Shown piece by piece: positions 22,945-30,840 of a stretch of 64,000 nucleotides of DNA. The notes beneath the pieces were generated by a model. That model had not been told where the DNA came from. It saw only the letters and a program-made list of their open reading frames with translations, and searched no databases. The position numbers were made by a program, and so were the translations under genes. The first letter of the stretch is position 1, and each line of letters opens with the position of its first letter. Origin of the DNA: Hymenobacter canadensis (GTDB lineage Bacteria > Bacteroidota > Bacteroidia > Cytophagales > Hymenobacteraceae); the NCBI RefSeq assembly GCF_027359925.1, contig NZ_CP114767.1:3894501-3958500 (forward strand), read 5' to 3'.

Positions 22945-23934
22945 ATGAAAGGAACACTACTCTCCTTATTATTTTTGACTGCTACTGCAGGTGCTGCCTT
23001 GGGACAGCAGCAACCCCAGTTCACGCACTACGGCTTCAATGGTATGTACCTGAATCCTGCTTATGCAGGCATCAAGGGACAGGGAGAAATTACATCAATT
23101 GGTCGCTACCAGTATCTGGGCTACAATGCTTCTTTCGATGATGGAGGTTCGCCCCAAACCGGGCTTTTCACCGCCTCCCTGCCAGTTCGGGCAATAGGCG
23201 GTGGTCTCGGTCTGAGCGTGAGCTACGACAAGTTTGCCGTGATGAAGATGGTGAATGCGCAGCTCTCGTATTCCAAGCACATAAAAGTAGGAGAGGGGCT
23301 GTTGGGCTTAGGCATCCAGGGACTATTCAATAACCTGAGCAGCGGCCGCCACCGGTTTATTGACCCCAACGACCCCAGCGTGCCGCTGGAAGGATCTGAT
23401 AATAAGTTCGATGTGGGCGCCGGTCTTTGGTATGAATCGCCCACGCTGTATGCGGGCCTTAGCGCCAACAACCTGCTCCGCTCCAACTACAGATTCCGAA
23501 GTGAAGCTGGTGACAACACGGCCCAGTTCATTGCCGAAAACCACTCGTACCTGACGGCCGGCTACAATATCGAAGCTTCGTCTTCCGTTGTGGTAACACC
23601 TTCTGTGTTAGTCAAGATGGTGATGCCCGGCAAGTTCGGTGACAGCGGAAAATTTACCTTCAAAAATAATTCGTACGAAGCAAACGTACGGGCTACCTTC
23701 AACGACAAATTCTGGGGAGGTCTTGGTTACCGCTACCAGGAATCGTTCACTGGCATGGCTGGCTTGGCGCTGGCCAAGGATAACGCACTGCGAATAGGCT
23801 ACGCGTTCGACTTTGTTGCATTTAATCAAGATGCTCGTGCACTAAGCTCGCACGAGATTATGCTGTCCTACCGTCTGCCTAAGCCTGGCATGCTTATCCG
23901 TCCGGCCATTCGTACGCCGCGGTATAGTTTCTAG
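22945..23934 (+). CDS. porP: PorP/SprF family type IX secretion outer-membrane protein
   Basis: 329 residues from the ATG at 22945, after the promoter. Signal peptide MKGTLLSLLFLTATAGAALGQQ. The mature protein begins FTHYGFNGMYLNPAYAG, the highly conserved opening of PorP/SprF, and ends in a C-terminal beta strand region (HEIMLSYRLPKPGMLIRP). It is a predicted 14-stranded-type outer-membrane barrel that anchors T9SS cargo and, in Flavobacterium, is needed for SprB secretion. A 236-bp gap with its own promoter separates it from gldK. Confidence 0.92.
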   Translation: MKGTLLSLLFLTATAGAALGQQQPQFTHYGFNGMYLNPAYAGIKGQGEITSIGRYQYLGYNASFDDGGSPQTGLFTASLPVRAIGGGLGLSVSYDKFAVMKMVNAQLSYSKHIKVGEGLLGLGIQGLFNNLSSGRHRFIDPNDPSVPLEGSDNKFDVGAGLWYESPTLYAGLSANNLLRSNYRFRSEAGDNTAQFIAENHSYLTAGYNIEASSSVVVTPSVLVKMVMPGKFGDSGKFTFKNNSYEANVRATFNDKFWGGLGYRYQESFTGMAGLALAKDNALRIGYAFDFVAFNQDARALSSHEIMLSYRLPKPGMLIRPAIRTPRYSF

Positions 23935-24079
23935 TCTTTCTGACTGTAGTGGACCATTTCGGTGCCCTGGTTATGTGGAGAAAGGATTTCTAGGCAGTAC
24001 GCACTAACTCATTGCCCTTCATCGTTTAACTGGCATTACCGTCAGTTCATAGACAAACGACCGGCATTGAGCGATAGGC

Positions 24080-24110
24080 TTGCGCACGAACGTAAGTTTC
24101 GCTAGATTTG
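24080..24110 (+). promoter_or_regulatory. Promoter of gldK
   Basis: TTG at 24080-24082, 20 bases, then TAGATTTG at 24103-24110. The transcription start would be about 54 bp before the gldK ATG. Confidence 0.75.
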
Positions 24111-24170
24111 CCAGCTCACAAAATTGTAATCTTCGGATATCGCCGGCTCAACAGTCATTTTCTTCCTAAC

Positions 24171-25190
24171 ATGAACAAGTTTCTCTTATTGCCTCTCGTT
24201 GCCATTTCGGCTCTGATTTTGGGAGGCTGTGGTTTTGGCAAGGGCCCGCAGGGTGACCTGGTCGGAGCAGAGGACCGTCCCGAGTTCAATCCTCAGGAAG
24301 TTCCTTTCGGCATGGTTCCCTGCCCCGGTGGTACGTTCCACATGGGCCAGACTGACCAGGATATATCAGCATCTATGGTGAATATGAACAAGCAGGTAAC
24401 TATTGCCGGCTTCTACATGGATGAGACTGAAATCACGAACAACGAATACCGTCAATTCATGAACGCTATCCGGCAGGACTCGATTGACGTGTTGGGCGAG
24501 GAGTATGTGATGACCGAGCTGTATCCGGATACTACGGTATGGGTGCGCGACTTCACCTACCACATGGGCGACCCGCTGATGGAGTACTACTACACCCATC
24601 CGGCTTTCGACGACTACCCGGTAGTGGGTGTTGACTGGTTTGCCGCCAAGTATTTCTGCAACTGGCGCACCAAAAACAAAAACGCCGCCAACGAAGAAGC
24701 TGGTCTGGCCCCAACGCCAAACTTCCGCTTGCCTTCGGAGGCTGAGTGGGAATACGCTGCCCGCGGTGGCCGCGACCTGGCTACTTACCCTTGGGGTGGC
24801 CCATATCTGCGCAACTCCAAAGGCTGCATGCTGGCCAACTTCAAGCCCGGCCGTGGTGACTACGCTTCCGATGGTTACGCCTACACTTCGCCGGTCGGCT
24901 CATTCTTCCCGAACGACTTTGGCCTCTACGATATGTCGGGTAACGTGTCGGAGTGGTGTGATGATGCCTACATGGAAGCCTCAGTACCAGTGGTGTGGGA
25001 CATGAACCCAACCAATCCGGATGATAATGAGCCGCGCAAAGTAGTACGTGGCGGTTCGTGGAAAGACATTGCCTACTTCCTCGAAACGGGCACTCGCAAC
25101 TTCGAGTACCAGGATTCTTCGCGCTCCTTCATTGGTTTCCGCACTGCTATGATTCAGATCGGCATGGGCACCAACACCAGCCTCAACTAA
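24171..25190 (+). CDS. gldK: T9SS lipoprotein GldK/PorK
   Basis: 339 residues from the ATG at 24171 (MNKFLLLPLVAISALILGGC), which gives a proper lipoprotein signal with lipobox LGGC. GldK/PorK forms the outer-membrane-anchored ring with GldN/PorN in the T9SS and gliding motor. The body is a formylglycine-generating-enzyme/sulfatase-modifying-factor-like fold: FGMVPCPGGTFHMGQ, YMDETEITNNEYRQF, FRLPSEAEWEYAARGG and MSGNVSEWCDDAY. It begins the gldKLMN operon, with gaps of 95, 59 and 45 bp to the next genes. Codon use looks more biased to optimal codons than in flanking genes. Confidence 0.96.
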   Translation: MNKFLLLPLVAISALILGGCGFGKGPQGDLVGAEDRPEFNPQEVPFGMVPCPGGTFHMGQTDQDISASMVNMNKQVTIAGFYMDETEITNNEYRQFMNAIRQDSIDVLGEEYVMTELYPDTTVWVRDFTYHMGDPLMEYYYTHPAFDDYPVVGVDWFAAKYFCNWRTKNKNAANEEAGLAPTPNFRLPSEAEWEYAARGGRDLATYPWGGPYLRNSKGCMLANFKPGRGDYASDGYAYTSPVGSFFPNDFGLYDMSGNVSEWCDDAYMEASVPVVWDMNPTNPDDNEPRKVVRGGSWKDIAYFLETGTRNFEYQDSSRSFIGFRTAMIQIGMGTNTSLN

Positions 25191-25285
25191 GAACCGCTCC
25201 TGCTTTCTGCAGCAAATTCCCTTATTCATCCCCGAGTTTTTCGCGTTTTCACCCAACCATCACTTCTTTCCAACAATCAATTCTC

Positions 25286-26092
25286 ATGGCAGCTAAAGGC
25301 GGTAGTTTTCTCTATGATGTGCTTATGCCCAAGATTTACGGCATCGGTGCCGCAGTCGTAATCATTGGAGCACTGTTTAAAATTCAGCACTGGAAAGGAG
25401 CTGACATTATGCTAATCGTTGGCCTCGGTACCGAAGCCGTTATCTTCTTTCTGAGCGCATTTCAGCCACAATCCAAGGAGCACGACTGGTCTTTGGTATA
25501 TCCAGAGCTTTCGGAAGGCTACGACCCTTCGACCAACAGCAATCGTTTCGTAGAAGAGAACAACAGCAAAGGCCTCACGCGCAAGCTTGATGACATGCTG
25601 AAGGATGCCAACGTAACGCCCGAGGCTATTTCCTCCCTGGGCCAGGGCCTGAATCGCCTGAGCACCACCACTCAGCAACTCTCGACGCTTGGCGACGCTA
25701 CCAGCGCCACCGACGAGTATACCGCTAAAGTACGTAGCGCTGCTACGTCGCTGGAGCGCATCAATGAAGCTTACTCCAACACGGCTCAGGCCATGGGCGC
25801 AATGGCTGATGCAACCAAAGATGCCAAGGAGTATCACGTACAGGTGCAGAACGTAACCAAGAACTTGGGCGCGTTGAACGCAGTGTACGAGATGGAATTG
25901 CAGGATGCCAACACGCACCTCAAGTCCATGAACCAGTTCTATGGCACGCTAAGCCAGGCCATGCAGAACATGACCGAAGCTGGCAAAGACACCGAGAAAT
26001 TCAAAGACGAAGTGGCAGCTCTCACCGGCAACCTGAACTCGCTCAACCGGGTGTATGGCAACATGCTGAACGCCATGCGTGCCACCAGCTAA
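25286..26092 (+). CDS. gldL: T9SS inner-membrane motor protein GldL/PorL
   Basis: 268 residues from the ATG at 25286. Two TM segments lie at the N-terminus (IYGIGAAVVIIGALFKI and IMLIVGLGTEAVIFFLSAF). The first contains the conserved IQHWKGADIM segment, and the acidic residue in LGTEAVIFF is the TM2 charge required in GldL for proton use. The remaining ~200 residues are coiled coil in the cytoplasm (Ser/Thr/Gln-rich heptads). With GldM it forms the proton-driven motor that powers T9SS and gliding. Confidence 0.97.
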   Translation: MAAKGGSFLYDVLMPKIYGIGAAVVIIGALFKIQHWKGADIMLIVGLGTEAVIFFLSAFQPQSKEHDWSLVYPELSEGYDPSTNSNRFVEENNSKGLTRKLDDMLKDANVTPEAISSLGQGLNRLSTTTQQLSTLGDATSATDEYTAKVRSAATSLERINEAYSNTAQAMGAMADATKDAKEYHVQVQNVTKNLGALNAVYEMELQDANTHLKSMNQFYGTLSQAMQNMTEAGKDTEKFKDEVAALTGNLNSLNRVYGNMLNAMRATS

Positions 26093-26151
26093 GGCTGGCG
26101 CTGCGCAAGGAAAATTTCGGTCCCACCCTTACATATAGATAGGCAGACACG

Positions 26152-27738
26152 ATGGCGGGAGGTAAAGAAACTCCACGGCAGAAGATGATTGGCATGATGT
26201 ACTTGGTACTGACTGCACTTCTGGCCCTTCAAGTAAACTCAGCAATTCTGCTCAAGTTCAAATTTTTGGATGACAGCCTTTTCGGTATCAACGAAAAGGT
26301 ATCGAAGTCCAATGATGGCACAGTTAAAGGCATTGCAGCGCAGGTTGAAAAAAACCGCAATACTGCCGCCGACGTTGCCGTTCTGAAGCAGAGCGAAGAA
26401 ATTCGGGAGCGCACCAAGCAGATGATTGATTATCTGCGCGGTGTACGCGACAAACTCGTAACGGCCACGGAGAACACCAAAGGCAAGAACGAGTACAAAA
26501 ACATGAGCGCCGAAGACAAGGTGGCCATCACCATGCTCGGCGGCAAAAAAGACGGTGCCGCGTATGAAATGAAGAATAAACTCAACGAGTATTCTTCTTA
26601 CATCAAATCGTTTGTACCGGGTGCCGAACCGCTGGCATTGGATGCCAAGGACGACAAGATGGTGACGGACCCAGAGCAGCGCTCCAAGAACTTCGCCGAA
26701 CTGAACTTCGAAAACACGCCGCTGGTGGCGGCTTTGGCTACGTTGTCGCAGAAAGAAACCGAAGTACTGAAGTACGAATCGGATGCTTTGGCTGCGCAAT
26801 CGGCCAAAGTGGGTGGCAACATCATCGTATTCGACAAAGTAGGCGCTTTCGCCTCGGCTGAGTCGAACACGGTAGCTGCTGGTACCAAGTACAAAGCAGA
26901 ACTGTTCCTGACGGCTTCGGCCACGGGCCTGCGCCCTACCATGACGCTGAACGGTTCGCCGCTTTCGGTTGACGGCTCTACGGGCAAAGGCAAAGTGGAA
27001 TTCACGGCCCGCCCAGGCTCATTTGATGCTGCCGGCAATGCCAAAGCACAGTGGACTGGTACCATTCGCTTCAAGCAGAATGGCCGCGACACTACCTTCA
27101 AAGTAACCGTGCCTTACACCGTTACCAAGCCTGTTATGCAGATTCAGTCGGCTTCGGTGCAGGCGTTGTATTTCCGGTGCGGCAACAAACTGAGCGTACA
27201 GGTTCCGGCTCTGGGCGCGCAGTATGCCCCTAGCTTCTCGGCTTCGGGAGCATCTACTATCGCTGGTTCGGCTAAAGGCGAAGTAACGCTAGTGCCGAAT
27301 GCTAAAGAGGTAACCTTGAGCGTTAGCAGCGGTGGCAACCCTATCGGTTCACAGACCTTCCAGGTTCGTCCGATTCCTAAGCCAGAGATTCAGTGCTGGG
27401 TTGGTGGCCGTCCGGCCAACGAAAAGCAAGGCACGCCTATCACGGCGGTACGCAATATGAACCTCAAGGCGGTTCCTGATGCTGGCTTTGCTACGTTCCT
27501 GCCCGACGACGCTCGTTTCCGCGTGTCGCGCTACGAAGTGACGTTGGTACGTGGCAAGCGTCCGGCTATGCCGATGATTCCGGTTAGCGGTCCGAATGCC
27601 GATCTGAGCCGAGTGGTAGACCAGGCCCGCGAGGGTGACCGTCTGTACATCGAAGTAAAAGAAGTTCAGCGCATGAACTTCCAAGGCAACACGGAGCAGG
27701 TAAACGTGACGAAGCAGTTCAACGTGCCGTTGCTGTAA
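26152..27738 (+). CDS. gldM: T9SS motor shaft protein GldM/PorM
   Basis: 528 residues. One N-terminal TM segment (MIGMMYLVLTALLALQVN, including the conserved MMYLVLTALLALQV) inserts in the GldL ring. The rest is periplasmic: a helical domain to about residue 220, then two or three Ig-like beta domains (EFTARPGSFDAAG, VTKPVMQIQSASVQALYF, FQVRPIPKPEIQC) ending NVTKQFNVPLL. It carries torque from the inner membrane to the GldK/GldN ring. It is operonic with gldL and gldN. Confidence 0.97.
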   Translation: MAGGKETPRQKMIGMMYLVLTALLALQVNSAILLKFKFLDDSLFGINEKVSKSNDGTVKGIAAQVEKNRNTAADVAVLKQSEEIRERTKQMIDYLRGVRDKLVTATENTKGKNEYKNMSAEDKVAITMLGGKKDGAAYEMKNKLNEYSSYIKSFVPGAEPLALDAKDDKMVTDPEQRSKNFAELNFENTPLVAALATLSQKETEVLKYESDALAAQSAKVGGNIIVFDKVGAFASAESNTVAAGTKYKAELFLTASATGLRPTMTLNGSPLSVDGSTGKGKVEFTARPGSFDAAGNAKAQWTGTIRFKQNGRDTTFKVTVPYTVTKPVMQIQSASVQALYFRCGNKLSVQVPALGAQYAPSFSASGASTIAGSAKGEVTLVPNAKEVTLSVSSGGNPIGSQTFQVRPIPKPEIQCWVGGRPANEKQGTPITAVRNMNLKAVPDAGFATFLPDDARFRVSRYEVTLVRGKRPAMPMIPVSGPNADLSRVVDQAREGDRLYIEVKEVQRMNFQGNTEQVNVTKQFNVPLL

Positions 27739-27783
27739 GCTGTAGTTGGTGAACTAAAAAGGGTTGATTCGCTTTCACGCATT

Positions 27784-28662
27784 ATGAACAAGGTTCTCTC
27801 TTTCGCTGTCCTGGCTGCCGGCCTGACCCTTTCGGGGGCTGCCTCGGCTCAGGAACAAGCCACTACCGCGAGCAGCAATGGCTCGTACCGCCCGATTCCG
27901 AACTCGGATATCATGTTCCGCAAGACTATCTGGCGGGCCGTGGATCTGCGTGAGAAGCAGAACAAACCCATGTTCTCGGAAGGCAAGGAAATCAGCCGCG
28001 TTATCATTGAAGCTGTGAAGCGTGGTGAGTTGGTTGCCTACCGCAACGACTCGCTGACCACTACCTTCACCGGCAATGAGGTAACGTCCAATATGTCGTA
28101 CGCCGAGTCGAATGCAGGTCTGAGCGACGAAGAGCGCGCAGCTGGCTTCTCCGAGGATACGGGTGATGATTGGGGTGCTGCTCCGAAAAAGAAAGGTGCC
28201 AAAGCTGCCGCGCCTAAGAAGCCTGCAGCGGCGCCAAGCTACGCCTACCGCTACAAGGAGTTGTATCAGATGGAACTGAAGGAGGATATGATCTTCGACA
28301 AGAAACGGTCGCGGATGTATCACGATATCAAAACCATCACGCTGTTGGTGCCTTCCACGCTGAGCTCTAATGCTTCGGGTATCGAAAAGCCCATTGGCAC
28401 GTTCAAGTACAGCGACTTGGTGAAGGTGTTCCGCAACAATCCGGACAAAGCCATCTGGTTTAACTCGCAGAACGATGCCCAGCACAAGAACCTCGCTGAC
28501 GCTTTCGAACTGTGGTTGTTTAACTCCTACATCGTGAAGGTATCGAACCCGAACGATTCTCGCCTGGATGAAATCTACGGTGGCCAGCAGCAGGGCATTC
28601 TTGCTTCGCAGCAGGCTGCTTCCGACCTCATCGAGTACGAGTACAATCTGTGGTCCTTCTAG
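27784..28662 (+). CDS. gldN: T9SS ring protein GldN/PorN
   Basis: 292 residues with a signal peptide (MNKVLSFAVLAAGLTLSGAASAQ). The mature protein has the conserved DIMFRKTIWRAVDLREKQNKP and IRP-like core: EGKEISRVIIEAVKRGEL and YRYKELYQMELKEDMIFDKKRSRM. There is also an Ala/Lys/Pro-rich insert (KKKGAKAAAPKKPAAAP) near residue 140, which is variable in the family. It forms the periplasmic ring with GldK. It is the last gene of the operon and is followed by a terminator. Confidence 0.96.
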   Translation: MNKVLSFAVLAAGLTLSGAASAQEQATTASSNGSYRPIPNSDIMFRKTIWRAVDLREKQNKPMFSEGKEISRVIIEAVKRGELVAYRNDSLTTTFTGNEVTSNMSYAESNAGLSDEERAAGFSEDTGDDWGAAPKKKGAKAAAPKKPAAAPSYAYRYKELYQMELKEDMIFDKKRSRMYHDIKTITLLVPSTLSSNASGIEKPIGTFKYSDLVKVFRNNPDKAIWFNSQNDAQHKNLADAFELWLFNSYIVKVSNPNDSRLDEIYGGQQQGILASQQAASDLIEYEYNLWSF

Positions 28663-28664
28663 GA

Positions 28665-28706
28665 TCACGGATTAGCACGGATTTCTCGCGGATTACACGG
28701 ATTTTG
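28665..28706. repeat. cacggatt-type short repeat
   Basis: Three to four degenerate copies of (g)cacggatt/gcggatt directly after the gldN stop. Related gctgatt/aatctgc words flank uvrC on the other side (30629-30667, 30803-30833). Confidence 0.8.
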
Positions 28707-28728
28707 TAATCGATTCCGCTTTATACCA

Positions 28729-28766
28729 AAAAGCCCCAACCAGTTAGCTGGTTGGGGCTTTTGCTT
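28729..28766 (+). terminator. Rho-independent terminator of gldKLMN
   Basis: AAAGCCCCAACCAG (ending 28743) pairs with CTGGTTGGGGCTTT (from 28748) around a TTAG loop. A- and T-runs on both sides let it serve the convergent uvrC as well. Confidence 0.9.
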
Positions 28767-28803
28767 TGTATACTGAAGGCTGCGTGGCATTCGTGCGCGG
28801 CGG

Positions 28804-30630
28804 CTATTCCGGGGCGCTGGTGGCGGATGTTTCCTGCTCGCTGAAGTACGTGAGCAGGATGCGGGCTTTGGCTTTGCCTACTTCAGCTATTAGCTCGGCT
28901 TCGGTCAGTTCCCGAATTTTCTTGACCGACTTGAACTTGGTCAGGAGCTTATCGGCCGTGATGGGGCCAAGGCCTTTTACGTCGGTCAGCTCAGTTTTGA
29001 GCGTGGCGGCGTCGCGGCGGCTACGGTGGAAGGTGATACCGAAGCGGTGTACTTCGTCGCGCATGCGCTGGAACAGGCGCAGGGATTCGCTTTTCTTGTC
29101 GATGTAGAGCGGCAGCGGGTCGTTGGGAACGTAGATTTCCTCCAGGCGCTTGGCAATGCCGATGACGGCCATCTGGCCCCATAGGTTCAGGTCTTTCAGC
29201 GCTTTCACGGCCATGCTGAGCTGACCTTTGCCACCGTCCACGATAACCAGCTGGGGGAGGCTGGCGCCTTCGTCTACGAGGCGGCGGTAGCGGCGCGACA
29301 CCACTTCGTACATGGAGTCGAAGTCGTTGGGGCCGATAACGGTTTTGATGTGGTAGTGGCGGTAGTCTTTCTTGCTGGGCTTAGCGTTGCGGAAACACAC
29401 CATGGCGGCCACCGGGTTGTCACCCTGGAAGTTGGAGTTGTCGAAGCATTCGATGTGCTTGGGCAGCTCCGTAAGGCGCAAATCCTTCTTGATGGTTTCC
29501 ATGATGCGCACCTCGTTGAGGTCCTTGCTCCGGTCGTTCATGCTTTCCTTCTCCTTGCGCAGGTACAGCACGTTCTTGATGCTGAGCTCCAAGAGCTTGC
29601 GTTTGTCGCCGATCTGGGGCTGAGCAATGACGACGCCCGGCAGCGGAAGGGCCGGCAGCGGCACGTTGGTCAAGATTTCCTTGCTCTGGCTCTCGAACTC
29701 CTCCCGCATCTGCATAATCATGGGAGCCAGGATTTCGTCGTCGGGCTCGTCGAGCTTCTTATGCACTTCCACCGACTGGGTCAGGATGATGGAGCCGTTC
29801 ATCACCTTGAGGTAGTTGATAAAGGCCAGCTTCTCGGTGGACGCAATGCTGAACACGTCGATGTTGGACAGCGACGCATTGACGATGGTGCTTTTCGACT
29901 GGAATTCGTCGAGGCGGTCGAGCTTGATTTTGAACTGGTGGGCCAGCTCGTACTGCATCTCCTGCGCCGCCTGGGTCATCTTGTCGCGGAAGTACTGCTT
30001 GGGCAGGCGCAGGTCGCCGTTGAGAATCTGGCGGATCTGCTGAATGTAGCCGTTATAGGTTTCCTCGTCTTCCTTGGCCACGCAGGGCGCTTTGCAGTTG
30101 CCGAGGTGGAACTCCAGGCAGGGCTTGAACTTGCCGGCCGCCACGTTTTCGGGCGAGAGGTTGTAGGTGCAGGTCCGTAGCGGGTATAGCGCCTTGATGA
30201 GCTCCAGCAGCAGGTTCATGCCCGTCACGTTGGCATAGGGCCCGTAGTAGCGGCCGTCGCCGGGGCGCTTGTTGCGGGTCGGAATCAGGCGCGGAAATCG
30301 TTCGTTGGTCAGCAGCAGGTACGGATACGTCTTGCCGTCTTTGAGCAGGATGTTATACTTGGGCTGGTGCTGCTTGATGAGGTTGTTTTCCAGCAGAAAC
30401 GCGTCGGACTCAGAATCCACGATGGTGAATTCGATGCGCTTGATATTCTTGACCAGTTGCTGAGTCTTCTTGTTGTGGTCCTGCTTGGTGAAGTAGCTGC
30501 TGACGCGCTTGCGCAGGTCGATGGCCTTGCCCACGTAGATGATAGTCTCCTCATCACCGAAATACTTATACACCCCCGGGCGGTGCGGGAGTTGGCGGAT
30601 CTGTTCCTGTAGATGTTCTTTGGCAGCCAT
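28804..30630 (-). CDS. uvrC: Excinuclease ABC subunit UvrC
   Basis: 608 residues, the normal UvrC size. It makes both incisions beside a DNA lesion in nucleotide excision repair, together with UvrAB. Domains in order: GIY-YIG nuclease (GVYKYFGDEETIIYVGKA, ~residues 18-35), the central UVR motif (~200-235), a Cys cluster CTYNL...CLEFHLGNCKAPC, an RNase H-like 5' nuclease domain (HIECFDNSNFQGDNPVAAMV, LVIVDGGKGQL), and a C-terminal helix-hairpin-helix pair (LTDVKGLGPITADKLLTKF). It is convergent with gldN across the terminator. Confidence 0.97.
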   Translation of the reverse strand: MAAKEHLQEQIRQLPHRPGVYKYFGDEETIIYVGKAIDLRKRVSSYFTKQDHNKKTQQLVKNIKRIEFTIVDSESDAFLLENNLIKQHQPKYNILLKDGKTYPYLLLTNERFPRLIPTRNKRPGDGRYYGPYANVTGMNLLLELIKALYPLRTCTYNLSPENVAAGKFKPCLEFHLGNCKAPCVAKEDEETYNGYIQQIRQILNGDLRLPKQYFRDKMTQAAQEMQYELAHQFKIKLDRLDEFQSKSTIVNASLSNIDVFSIASTEKLAFINYLKVMNGSIILTQSVEVHKKLDEPDDEILAPMIMQMREEFESQSKEILTNVPLPALPLPGVVIAQPQIGDKRKLLELSIKNVLYLRKEKESMNDRSKDLNEVRIMETIKKDLRLTELPKHIECFDNSNFQGDNPVAAMVCFRNAKPSKKDYRHYHIKTVIGPNDFDSMYEVVSRRYRRLVDEGASLPQLVIVDGGKGQLSMAVKALKDLNLWGQMAVIGIAKRLEEIYVPNDPLPLYIDKKSESLRLFQRMRDEVHRFGITFHRSRRDAATLKTELTDVKGLGPITADKLLTKFKSVKKIRELTEAELIAEVGKAKARILLTYFSEQETSATSAPE

Positions 30631-30667
30631 GAATCGCTGATTTGCGCTGATTGACGTGATTTCGCTG
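30629..30667. repeat. cgctgatt-type short repeat
   Basis: Degenerate copies of (c/g)gctgatt and tgattt just upstream of uvrC, related to the words at 28665 and 30803. Confidence 0.75.
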
Positions 30668-30769
30668 ATTTCTGTGCTCGGTCAGCAGGGGCGTTATACG
30701 TACGGAAACATACGGCAGCGAGGCAGTGCGCTTCACCCTGCAAGTAGCAGCGCATTAAACACAACAAAA

Positions 30770-30796
30770 AACCTGACCGGTTTATCCGGTCAGGTT
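30770..30796 (-). terminator. Rho-independent terminator of the PBP1A gene
   Basis: Eleven-base arms (AACCTGACCGG and its complement) round a short loop, followed on the minus strand by a T-run. It ends transcription of the PBP gene whose stop is at 30841. Confidence 0.88.
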
Positions 30797-30840
30797 TGTG
30801 AAAAATCTGCGTAATCAACCTAATCTGCAACACCTGTGAT

